Positions 1-6,994 of a DNA stretch of 37,407 bases are shown piece by piece. The notes beneath the pieces were generated by a model that was given only the letters and a program-made list of their open reading frames with translations, was not told the origin of the DNA and searched no databases. The stretch is taken from the NCBI GenBank assembly GCA_022763115.1, contig JALEGJ010000091.1:1-37407 (forward strand). The letters run 5' to 3'. The stretch's first letter is position 1. Every line of letters starts with the position of its first letter. Origin of the DNA: Aquisalinus sp. (GTDB taxonomy: Bacteria; Pseudomonadota; Alphaproteobacteria; Caulobacterales; Parvularculaceae). Made by a program: the position numbers and the translations under genes.

Positions 1-51
1 CGCCGCGACGCTGCTTCTTCGACAAAACCGCCTCCTAAAAAGCAGTCTTGA
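1..51 (+). CDS. Possible C-terminal end of a gene entering from the left
   Basis: The first frame is open from the window edge to a TGA at 49-51 and would encode a basic, proline-rich tail ending PPPKKQS. Only 16 residues are visible, so this may be the end of a real gene or chance. No family can be assigned. Confidence 0.2.
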   Translation, partial: RRDAASSTKPPPKKQS

Positions 52-281
52 ATCACAATTCGAAAGTTACGCAAACCTTTTGTCAACAGAACCTAGGAAA
101 AGAAAACCTTTATCTCACTATTGTATTTTACACATTTTGCTATGTAGTTTTTGGATGCATCATTAATCTGTTTGAAGGGGGGAGGTTTGAGCATACTTGG
201 GCCGACTTTATACCTTACCATGTAGGTATTGTATTATTGGATCTTATTATAGAGAGTGATCTCGGTAATGTCGCTTTTTAG
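48..281 (+). CDS. Doubtful small membrane-like protein
   Basis: A 77-residue reading frame in AT-rich DNA. It has one clear hydrophobic stretch around residues 23-42 and a second weaker one near 59-68, so it could be a small membrane protein. It would need a TTG start at 48, with no convincing ribosome binding site, and it overlaps the end of the preceding frame by 4 nt. I recognise no family. The low GC content matches the other orphan genes in the first 1.8 kb and suggests acquired DNA. It could equally be a decayed remnant or chance. Confidence 0.25.
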   Translation: MNHNSKVTQTFCQQNLGKENLYLTIVFYTFCYVVFGCIINLFEGGRFEHTWADFIPYHVGIVLLDLIIESDLGNVAF

Positions 282-657
282 CAACTAGGAGCTATCCCCA
301 TTAAGTTTGCGTACTGAGGCGAACCGTGATTTGGGCTGCTCCGGAAAAAGTGGTCCCTGCAAGCAGGGCGGATGAAGCGAAGCGTAATCCGCCATCAAAA
401 CTCATCCCTCCCCGCGTCATCCCGTCATGCGCTGCGGCATGAAATGCTGCGGCGCAGATACGGGACCCATCGCCGGAACGCGCCGCCCTCATGATGTGAT
501 CCGTCAGCGCCAGCTTTAGTGCACCATCAAGCTACCACTATGAGCGCCATCATCAGAGCAGTCGCTGAAAGAAGATAAAGCCTTTAGCAGAAATTATGGT
601 GACAGCGGATAATCAGAACTGGCGCATGACGCTTGTGGCTTCATGCGCGCTACTCGC
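282..657. other. Gene-free stretch with palindromic repeat debris
   Basis: About 375 bp without a credible gene. It contains the REP-like element at 360-393. A second GC-rich palindromic block lies at roughly 412-475, where GTCATCCCG on the left answers CGGGACCCATC on the right, resembling the GTCATCCCGG-type intergenic repeats common in alphaproteobacteria. The open frame on the minus strand at 301-492 runs through these repeats and is not a gene. From 490 to 657 I see nothing recognisable. Confidence 0.45.
360..393. repeat. REP-like palindromic repeat, copy 1
   Basis: A 34-bp element whose ends form a stem, GGCGGAT at 367-373 pairing with ATCCGCC at 387-393, around a GAAGCGAAGCG core. A second copy lies in the same orientation at 1879-1912 and differs at two positions. 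Elements of the form GGCGGAT..GCGAAGCG..AATCCGCC are scattered through many bacterial genomes as intergenic palindromes. No function is assigned. Confidence 0.7.
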
Positions 658-1092
658 TCAATTTTGGATAATTGATACATTTTGGGTGACCGAGAAAAGA
701 GCGCTGGATGTAAAACTTGTTACCTCAACAAAATCTTCGCTATGCGGTTCGCCCATTTGGAGCAGATAGATACTCTTATCATTAGAATCTAATGTAACCG
801 TATTAAACTGCCCACCCAGTATTTCCTGAGTTGTTAAGCTACCGGACCACTCAGAAAGGGTTTGCGGTGCAAACCCCTCATAAATAGAGGCGACAATCTC
901 CCCCTTGATGGCAACTTCATGAACATAAAAATCCACACCAGATGTGTAGAGAACATTAGCCCCAACCGGCAGTTCGAGACATACATATTGCCCTCTGTAA
1001 TCGCAGTTTTTTGCCGCCATGCTTGAAGTAAATGCACACACGAGCAAAACCAATCCAATCAGTGAAGTCACTGCCGTGCCCTTAGTTTTCAT
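658..1092 (-). CDS. Hypothetical secreted protein
   Basis: A 144-residue protein whose first ~27 residues form a Sec signal peptide: basic start MKTKG, hydrophobic core LIGLVLLVCAF, likely cleavage after SMA. The mature part is about 117 residues, starts AKNCDYRGQYVCLEL with two cysteines that could form a disulfide, and is otherwise rich in Ser, Thr and acidic residues. I do not recognise the family. It sits between repeats in the AT-rich left island and on the same strand as the next two genes (1245-1754 and fic), but with long gaps, so an operon is unlikely. A periplasmic or secreted location is inferred from the signal peptide only. Confidence 0.6.
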   Translation of the reverse strand: MKTKGTAVTSLIGLVLLVCAFTSSMAAKNCDYRGQYVCLELPVGANVLYTSGVDFYVHEVAIKGEIVASIYEGFAPQTLSEWSGSLTTQEILGGQFNTVTLDSNDKSIYLLQMGEPHSEDFVEVTSFTSSALFSVTQNVSIIQN

Positions 1093-1244
1093 TCCCGATT
1101 CCTAATCGCTTCACAATGGCAGTCTAAGTTCATAATCATATTCCACTGCCTGCCCCGAACATCATTACCATTAAGAGATATTACATTTCCAGTGCGTAGG
1201 GCACATTACGACTTCGGCTTCAGGCACCCTACTTGCTGCTTTGT

Positions 1245-1754
1245 TTATCTGTTAAGCTCACTCATCTCAATGCTAACCGGATAAGAATAGAGTGGTGATT
1301 TTTCAAATAAATATGACCATTTTTTATTTATTATTGCCGACCCTCCTCCTAATTGAAAACCACCCGCATCACCAATGTATAGGCTAGTTAAATAAAATAA
1401 ATGCTTTTTATTTATGAGAATAACGCTTAACTGCGTAATAATCCCAGTGAGTATTTCAATAAACTTTTCTAAATTTCTTTCCGTATATATTCCATCATCA
1501 CTACTGTACGTGCACGACGCTAATTCGATATCAGGCATGGATGCACTGAAGGCACTTATTGAAAATAAAATCTCATCACACCTTACCTTGAAAAAGAAAT
1601 CTGAGTCATCAGTGCTTGATAAATCCATTTCAAGATATCGAAATTTTTCAATGCACTTAATATCGATAATATGATTTTGCAAATTGGATACTGAGCTGAG
1701 CAAACTTACACACCCTTCACCAAGTGAGGAATAATATCTTTCAAGAATTCTCAT
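1245..1754 (-). CDS. Hypothetical protein, AT-rich orphan
   Basis: A 169-residue protein with an ATG start at 1754. It has no signal peptide; a hydrophobic segment near residues 100-125 (ILTGIITQLSVILI) could be a buried helix. The protein is rich in Ser, Ile and acidic residues. I recognise no domain. Base composition is far more AT-rich than the GTA and metabolic genes to the right, which together with the flanking repeats points to acquisition by transfer. The short plus-strand frame inside it (1414-1674) looks like a shadow. Cytosolic location is a guess. Confidence 0.5.
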   Translation of the reverse strand: MRILERYYSSLGEGCVSLLSSVSNLQNHIIDIKCIEKFRYLEMDLSSTDDSDFFFKVRCDEILFSISAFSASMPDIELASCTYSSDDGIYTERNLEKFIEILTGIITQLSVILINKKHLFYLTSLYIGDAGGFQLGGGSAIINKKWSYLFEKSPLYSYPVSIEMSELNR

Positions 1755-1878
1755 TTATAATATCACCTAAGTACAATCTTTTATTGTATGATAGAATATA
1801 AGCTAATAATTTCAGCAACAATACTATAAATCCTACCAATAACGGTCCCAAATTTCCTCCTGAGATCACATTATTTAA

Positions 1879-1912
1879 CAAGCAGGGCGGATGAAGCGAA
1901 GCGCAATCCACC
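1879..1912. repeat. REP-like palindromic repeat, copy 2
   Basis: Second copy of the 34-bp element seen at 360-393, same orientation, with C for T at the core junction and A for G in the right arm (ATCCACC), so its stem carries one mismatch. It lies just past the 3' end of the Fic gene. The two copies bracket the 1.5-kb AT-rich segment. Confidence 0.7.
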
Positions 1913-1923
1913 CATTGTGCGCC

Positions 1924-3111
1924 CTAACCGGAAGTCGCAAGGTAGTCCGTGTCACCTATTACTTCCGACAGATCATCTGCACAATTATGAAGAATATCCA
2001 GATACGGCTTAAAGGCAAAAACACGATCCCGCTTACCATTATTGACCTGAATGAGGTAACCTGCTGCCTTGTAAGCATCTATCAGGGTGTGTGCTGTAGG
2101 TGGCGTAATCTGGAGGCGCTTTGAGACAACTCTGGCTGTCAGATAACTTGATTCAAATAGCATCTCACCAAATCTCACGGCATTGGGGCTTGAGGATATA
2201 GTGCTGGCATCACGAACCATCCTTTCCCGAAGGCTTCTTATTTCTCTCGCAGCTGAAAGAGCAGAGCGCGACGTAACTGTCACGCCTCGCAAGAAGAAGA
2301 TAACCCACTCTTCCCACGCGCCTTTATCACGAATGGCCTGCAAGTGATCGTAGTATTGCTGCCTGTGTTGCTTGAAGAAGAGGCTAAGATAAAGGATGGG
2401 AAGTTCCAGAACACCGCGCTGGCACAATAATAAAGTTATCAGCATCCGTCCCAGCCTGCCATTACCATCCCAAAACGGATGAATTGTTTCGAACTGGGCA
2501 TGAATGAGGGCACATTGCACGAGATCAGGCAAGCCATCTGGCGAGTTGATATATTTCTCAAGATTATCAAGCGCGATATGCATGTCCGGAACTGATGGCG
2601 GTATATAGGTTGCCTCTTCCAGCGCACAACCGGGCGGGCCGATCCAGTTCTGGTTCTGACGGAACTCACCCGGATTTCGGCTTGATCCCCTGCCCTGCTG
2701 AAGTAGTATCGAATGCGCGCCCTTGATTAGGTTCAGGCTAATAGGTTTTTCCTCGATTTCTGATACAGCCCATTTCATGGCATCAAGATATCGAATTACT
2801 TCATGCACATCTGAATTTGACCTGGGTAAGTCATCATCCACTTCAAATTCCAGCAGATCTTCAAGAGAGGCTTGCGTTCCTTCAATTTGGGAACTCAAAA
2901 CAGCTTCCTGCCTCATAAATGCATATACCAGCATTTCAGGATCAGGCAGTGTGCCAACGGCGCCATCAAGTCTTGCCAGAGCACGGTCCGCCCGGGAGAG
3001 GGCAAGCGTAAGTGCAGCATCGAATTCAATGGCTGGTTTTGGCGGCAGCGGGGCAGGCCTGAATGCGCGGATCGAACCAGTCTTAACATATTTGCCTGAT
3101 CGGAAATCCAT
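1924..3111 (-). CDS. Class II Fic-domain AMP-transferase with C-terminal winged helix
   Basis: A 395-residue Fic protein that would transfer AMP (or another nucleotide part) from a nucleoside triphosphate to a hydroxyl side chain of a target protein in the cytosol. The catalytic loop HPFWDGNGRLGR is at residues 211-222, with the catalytic His first. The autoinhibitory motif S-x-x-x-E-G is upstream at residues 73-78 (SSQIEG), which makes it a class II, N-terminally inhibited Fic. The N-terminal ~90 residues fit the Fic_N region, and the last ~70 residues (around YLTARVVSKRLQITPPTAH) look like a winged helix-turn-helix. Start ATG at 3111 has AAGG seven bases upstream. No separate antitoxin gene is adjacent, as expected for self-inhibited Fic proteins. 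The promoter is embedded in an operator-like repeat array, which suggests autoregulation by the winged helix. The target is unknown. Confidence 0.92.
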   Translation of the reverse strand: MDFRSGKYVKTGSIRAFRPAPLPPKPAIEFDAALTLALSRADRALARLDGAVGTLPDPEMLVYAFMRQEAVLSSQIEGTQASLEDLLEFEVDDDLPRSNSDVHEVIRYLDAMKWAVSEIEEKPISLNLIKGAHSILLQQGRGSSRNPGEFRQNQNWIGPPGCALEEATYIPPSVPDMHIALDNLEKYINSPDGLPDLVQCALIHAQFETIHPFWDGNGRLGRMLITLLLCQRGVLELPILYLSLFFKQHRQQYYDHLQAIRDKGAWEEWVIFFLRGVTVTSRSALSAAREIRSLRERMVRDASTISSSPNAVRFGEMLFESSYLTARVVSKRLQITPPTAHTLIDAYKAAGYLIQVNNGKRDRVFAFKPYLDILHNCADDLSEVIGDTDYLATSG

Positions 3112-3118
3112 GCTGCTA

Positions 3119-3215
3119 CCTTAATTAAATGCATTGACCTGATATCGACGCTAATTAAATTTGTCCACCTGAATTTAATTAGCGCACAGGGTAGTTAAAC
3201 AGCCTTAATTAGCGC
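3119..3215. promoter_or_regulatory. Operator-like array of four TTAATTA half-sites before fic
   Basis: A perfect 13-bp inverted repeat, CGCTAATTAAATT at 3149-3161 and its complement at 3172-3184, with a 10-bp spacer. Two further half-sites lie outside: TTAATTAAAT at 3121-3130, 30 bp before the like-oriented arm, and TTAATTAGCGC at 3205-3215, exactly 30 bp after the identical 3175-3185 copy. The symmetric layout at about three helical turns suggests cooperative binding of dimers over the fic promoter. Confidence 0.65.
3139..3167 (-). promoter_or_regulatory. Candidate fic promoter
   Basis: On the minus strand TGGACA (3167-3162) and TATCAG (3144-3139) are spaced by exactly 17 bp, resembling -35 and -10 elements, and would start transcription about 20 bp before the fic ATG. 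The -35 lies in the spacer of the 13-bp inverted repeat and the 17-bp gap holds one repeat arm, so a protein on the repeat would block polymerase. Inference from spacing only. Confidence 0.35.
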
Positions 3216-3395
3216 CTCAGGCCTGCTCACCTCCCCCCAAAAAAACTTATGGGCCTGGTCTGAAAAGGCTAACCCCCTGATTCCATTCACAAACCCTTAA
3301 ATCTATGGGCCCCCTTTCCGGCCCGCTTATAGTCGTGGCTCTTCAAGAAACGCGCGGCCCGCACTTTCGTGGGCTGCCACAACAGGAGAGACAGC

Positions 3396-3914
3396 ATGAC
3401 ACACGAAGACGAGACCCCGACACCCCTCAAGCGCTCTACGCGCCTGCAACGGCTGGTGGACTGTGTGCTCGACCAGACGCTGGCCCACTTTGAAAGTCAG
3501 CCTGCGGATACTGGCACACCCGTAAAGACAGAGCAGCTTCTGCAAAACCGCGCCCGCTCCATCAGCACCATCGCCATCGCTGCCGAGCGCGCCCACACCC
3601 TTGAGAGACAAGCGAATGAACAAGCAGCATCAGGTGACCCGGATTATGCAACGGCTAAGCAGTTCATGGCCGAATTTGAAGAGGCTGAACGCGCGCTGCG
3701 TCCTGTCCTTGATGAGATTTCTGGGCTCGACCCGCAGACGCTACGCGATATGGGAATTGAACCGCCGACAGACTTTATTGAGGACGGGCTGGAAATTTCT
3801 CGCCCGGCCGGAACAAAGAGCGCCAGCGGGTCCGTGGACGACCTGGCTGATCCTGGGCGGGCGCGGCGCGGGGAAAACCCGGGCCGGGGCCGAGTGGGTA
3901 AAAAGCCGCATTGA
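3396..3914 (+). CDS. GTA gp1-like / small terminase-like protein
   Basis: A 172-residue protein opening the capsid gene cluster. The ATG at 3396 is chosen over an in-frame start 27 bp earlier because GGAGAG lies 7-12 bp before it. Residues 1-125 are helical and acidic, with QLLQNRARSISTIAIAAERA in the middle, as expected of small-terminase-like packaging proteins that sit first in alphaproteobacterial GTA clusters. The last ~55 residues are Gly/Arg-rich and are an out-of-frame reading of the terminase ATPase region, so the true C-terminus is uncertain: a large natural overlap, or a frame error near 3750-3790. Assignment rests on position and general character rather than on a strong motif. 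Confidence 0.6.
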   Translation: MTHEDETPTPLKRSTRLQRLVDCVLDQTLAHFESQPADTGTPVKTEQLLQNRARSISTIAIAAERAHTLERQANEQAASGDPDYATAKQFMAEFEEAERALRPVLDEISGLDPQTLRDMGIEPPTDFIEDGLEISRPAGTKSASGSVDDLADPGRARRGENPGRGRVGKKPH

Positions 3915-5040
3915 GCAGAACATCGCACGAAAGGTCGCACTGGTGGGTGAGAGTTTTGAAAATATCCGTGAGGTGATGGTCGAGGGCTTGTCCGGCCTGC
4001 TGGCGATTGCCTCGCCCGGTCACGAGCCGCGCTGGCTGCCATCCCGGCACAAGCTGGTCTGGCCGAATGGCGCGGAGGCGCACTGTTTCTCGGCGGCGGA
4101 CCCGGATGGCCTGCGCGGCTATCAGTTTGATACCGCGTGGTCGGATGAACTGGCGAGCTGGCGCAAGCTGGAGGAGACCTGGTCGAACCTGCAACTCACC
4201 TTGCGCCTGAAGGCGCGCGATGGCGGCGACCCGCAACAGGTCATCACCACGACGCCGCGCCCGTTGCCTGCCTTGCGCCAGATTCGCGACAGCAACATCA
4301 CGACCATGACGCATATGAAAACCAGAGACAATGCGGACAATCTGGCCCCCGCCTTCCTTACACAGATTGCCGCCCAATATGAAGGCACCCGCCTTGGCGC
4401 GCAGGAACTGGACGGCGAATTGCTGGAAGAGGTGCGCGGTGCCTTCTGGCAGCGTGAGTGGCTGGATGAGGCGAACGCCCGCGTCGTGCCACCCCTTGAG
4501 CAGCTGAACGAAGTCGTTATCGCCATCGACCCGCCGGCAACGGCTGGCGACAAGGCGGATGAATGCGGCATCATAGTTGCCGGGCGCCTTGGCAGCAAAC
4601 GCGACGGCTCTGCCGTGGTGCTGGCGGATTTATCCGCAGGCGGCCTGACGCCGCTTGGCTGGGCCGGGCGAGCCGCCTCTGCCTGTCATCAGTATAAGGC
4701 AGACCGGATCATCGTCGAGGGCAATCAGGGCGGCGACATGGCTGTCAATGTCCTGCGCGGTGCCGCGCCCGGCATGAACGTCGCCCGCGTTCACGCAACC
4801 AGAGGTAAGCACCTGCGCGCAGAACCGGTCTCGCTGCTCTATGAGCAGCACCGCGTCATCCATGCGCAGCACTTCGACAAGCTGGAAGAGCAGCTCCTGA
4901 CCTTTACCGCCGAAAGCACCAAAAGCCCGGACCGGCTGGACGCGCTCGTCTGGGCCCTGACGGAACTGATGGTCGGGCCGGAAGCAGCAACTCCGCACGT
5001 CCATAGTTTTGATACCCCAAACCCAAGGAACAAAAGATGA
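3712..5040 (+). CDS. GTA/phage large terminase subunit (packaging ATPase-nuclease)
   Basis: The packaging motor that loads DNA into capsids. The Walker A motif GGRGAGKTRAGAEW is preceded by the family's conserved lead-in W-K-F-L-ARPEQ...W-T-T-W-L-I-L. Further on come the region FDTAWSDELASW (Walker B/ATPase) and nuclease-domain acidic residues in VVIAIDPPATAGDKADECG and RLDALVWALTELM near the C-terminus. GTA large terminases are about 420-450 residues. From ATG 3712 this one is 442; a TTG at 3757 would give 427, and an ATG at 3601 gives 479 but adds unconserved sequence. It overlaps the upstream gene by up to 200 nt in another frame and shares ATGA (5037-5040) with the portal gene, indicating coupled translation. 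Confidence 0.9.
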   Translation: MRFLGSTRRRYAIWELNRRQTLLRTGWKFLARPEQRAPAGPWTTWLILGGRGAGKTRAGAEWVKSRIEQNIARKVALVGESFENIREVMVEGLSGLLAIASPGHEPRWLPSRHKLVWPNGAEAHCFSAADPDGLRGYQFDTAWSDELASWRKLEETWSNLQLTLRLKARDGGDPQQVITTTPRPLPALRQIRDSNITTMTHMKTRDNADNLAPAFLTQIAAQYEGTRLGAQELDGELLEEVRGAFWQREWLDEANARVVPPLEQLNEVVIAIDPPATAGDKADECGIIVAGRLGSKRDGSAVVLADLSAGGLTPLGWAGRAASACHQYKADRIIVEGNQGGDMAVNVLRGAAPGMNVARVHATRGKHLRAEPVSLLYEQHRVIHAQHFDKLEEQLLTFTAESTKSPDRLDALVWALTELMVGPEAATPHVHSFDTPNPRNKR

Positions 5041-6260
5041 ACAATATCTGGACACAGATCACCTCCGCTTTTGCAAGGGCCGATGGCCCTCAGGCGAGCG
5101 ACACAAAAGCCAGCCAGACCGGCCCTCTCATTGCCCTGCAATCCGCCGGGCAGCCGGTCTGGACCCCGCGTGATTATCAAGCCCTTGCCCGCACTGGCTA
5201 TATGAACAACGTCATCGCTTATCGTTGTACAAGGATGATCTCCGAGGCGGTTGCCGCCGTCCCCCTTCAGATCGAGGACGCGCAAGGACCCCTGTGCGAC
5301 CATGACCTGCACACGGTCCTCGCCACCCCGAACCCGACCCAGTCAGGCGCAGAACTGATCGAGGAACTTACCGGCTACTTACAAGTCAGCGGCAACGCCT
5401 GGCTCGAAGCAGTGCGCGTTGACGGCCGAGTACACGAATTATACGCATTGCGCCCGGACCGCATGAAAATCCGTGCCGGGCGAGATGGCTGGCCCGCCGC
5501 GTATGAATATGAGGTGGCGGGTCGTAAGACCATCTTCACACCGCAGCCCGATGGCTTCATGCCCATCCTGCATCTGCGCCTGTTCCATCCGTTGCATGAT
5601 CATTACGGCTTTGCACCGCTGGAGGCTGCTGCCAGTGCCGTGGACATTCACAACGCTGCCAGCAACTGGAACAAGGCGCTGCTCGACAACGCGGCGCGCC
5701 CCTCCGGTGCCCTTGTCTATAAAGGCCCGGAAGGTGCCGGCAATCTCACCCCGGAACAATTTGCGCAACTCAAAGCCGAGCTGGAAGCAGGCTGGCAGGG
5801 CCGGGGCAATGCCGGTCGCCCTCTGGTTCTGGATGGCGGGCTCGACTGGAAGCAGATGTCGCTCAGCCCTGCGGATATGGACTTCATGAACTTACGCCAC
5901 GGCGCGGCCCGCGACATCGCGCTGGCCTTCGGCGTACCGCCACAATTGCTCGGCATTCCTGGCGATAATACCTATACCAATTATCGCGAGGCCAATATCG
6001 CCTTCTGGCGCCAGACCGTGTTGCCACTGACGGCGAAACTCACCGCGGCCCTCACCGGCTGGCTTTGCGCGGGGCAGCGCGACCTTGCCATCACCCATGA
6101 TGCAAGCCGCGTTGATGCGCTGTCGCCTGCCCGCGACCAGCGCCTTGCGCACATTCTGCAGGCAGATTTTCTGACAGACGCCGAGAAGCGCATCGCCCTC
6201 GGCTTCCCCGCGACACCCGACACGACCTCCCACACGACTGAAGAAGGAGACCTCTCATGA
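5037..6260 (+). CDS. HK97-family phage/GTA portal protein
   Basis: A 407-residue portal protein, which forms the dodecameric ring at one capsid vertex through which DNA enters and to which the tail connects. Typical family segments are the N-terminal NVIAYRCTRMISEAVAAVPL, the middle TQSGAELIEELTGYLQVSGNAW, and the C-terminal GVPPQLLGIPGDNTYTNYREA, an HK97-portal signature. Start ATG 5037 overlaps the terminase stop and the end overlaps the next start by ATGA at 6257-6260. Length matches GTA gp3. No sign of decay. Confidence 0.93.
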   Translation: MNNIWTQITSAFARADGPQASDTKASQTGPLIALQSAGQPVWTPRDYQALARTGYMNNVIAYRCTRMISEAVAAVPLQIEDAQGPLCDHDLHTVLATPNPTQSGAELIEELTGYLQVSGNAWLEAVRVDGRVHELYALRPDRMKIRAGRDGWPAAYEYEVAGRKTIFTPQPDGFMPILHLRLFHPLHDHYGFAPLEAAASAVDIHNAASNWNKALLDNAARPSGALVYKGPEGAGNLTPEQFAQLKAELEAGWQGRGNAGRPLVLDGGLDWKQMSLSPADMDFMNLRHGAARDIALAFGVPPQLLGIPGDNTYTNYREANIAFWRQTVLPLTAKLTAALTGWLCAGQRDLAITHDASRVDALSPARDQRLAHILQADFLTDAEKRIALGFPATPDTTSHTTEEGDLS

Positions 6261-6508
6261 CAGAAGAATACACAGCTCCCATGCTGCACCCCAAGCTGGC
6301 GCTCGCGCTTGTAGCAACCCTCATGGTACAAACGATCACTGCCCTGCTCTGGGCCGGGGCGGCCAGTGAGCGCCTTGGCCAGCTGGAGCGCCGCGCGGAC
6401 ATCATCGGCGAGTTGATCGAGCGCACCGCGCGGCTGGAAGCGCAGGGCAAATATATGCGCGAGACGCTGGAGCGGATCGAGCGCAAGATTGACGAGAACG
6501 CCCCATGA
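6257..6508 (+). CDS. GTA gp3.5-like small membrane/coiled-coil protein
   Basis: An 83-residue protein between portal and protease. Residues 12-34 (KLALALVATLMVQTITALLWAG) form a probable transmembrane helix, followed by a charged coiled-coil segment (ERLGQLERRADIIGELIE.. and ..METLERIERKID-like). A small open frame at this position is known in the Rhodobacter-type GTA cluster. Its role is not established; the membrane helix could matter for assembly or release. It overlaps both neighbours by ATGA, so it is translated as part of the module. Confidence 0.7.
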   Translation: MTEEYTAPMLHPKLALALVATLMVQTITALLWAGAASERLGQLERRADIIGELIERTARLEAQGKYMRETLERIERKIDENAP

Positions 6509-6960
6509 GCCTCACCGCGTCCATCGAAGGCTACGCCGCGCTCTTCAACAGGCCAGACCTTGGCGGCGACATCATCCGCCCCGGCGCGTTCGCCGCAGCC
6601 CGTCCCGCCAACACGCGCCTCTTGTGGCAGCACAGGGCAGAAGCGCCCATTGGTCGCTGGCTGCGCCTGACAGAAGACGCGAACGGCTTGTTCGTACACG
6701 GCGAGCTTCTGCTCGAAAGCAAGCACGCCCGGGAAGTTCACACTCTCCTGCAAGGCGGTGCCCTGAACGGCCTCTCTATTGGTTTCAACACCAAAGCTGC
6801 CCGTCGCCGCAAGGGCGGGCGAGACATTCTCAAACTGGATCTCTGGGAAATCTCCATCGTGACGTTCCCGATGATGCCGGGTGCACGGATCACCCTTATC
6901 GGCCCGCCACAAGGGCCGGTTGAAAAAATCCGCCACGCAACCAGGCAACTTGCTGCCTGA
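6505..6960 (+). CDS. HK97-family prohead protease
   Basis: A 151-residue serine protease that trims the capsid protein's N-terminal delta domain during maturation. Family landmarks are the start IEGYAALFNRPDLGGDIIRPGAF, the catalytic His in LLWQHRAEAPIGRW, the catalytic Ser region LNGLSIGF, and the final block LWEISIVTFPMMPGARI. Length is short but normal for GTA gp4. Start ATG 6505 overlaps the previous stop. The next gene is its substrate, the capsid. Confidence 0.92.
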   Translation: MSLTASIEGYAALFNRPDLGGDIIRPGAFAAARPANTRLLWQHRAEAPIGRWLRLTEDANGLFVHGELLLESKHAREVHTLLQGGALNGLSIGFNTKAARRRKGGRDILKLDLWEISIVTFPMMPGARITLIGPPQGPVEKIRHATRQLAA

Positions 6961-6994
6961 AACCCTTCGCCCAAAGAACAAAAGGAATACAAAT

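Noticed and set aside
301..492. 63-codon minus-strand frame
   Set aside because: It reads through palindromic repeat sequence and has no binding site or protein-like pattern.
3195..3208. Possible CtrA box upstream of the GTA genes
   Set aside because: TTAA and TTAA are separated by 6 bp, not 7, and they coincide with the fic half-site array.
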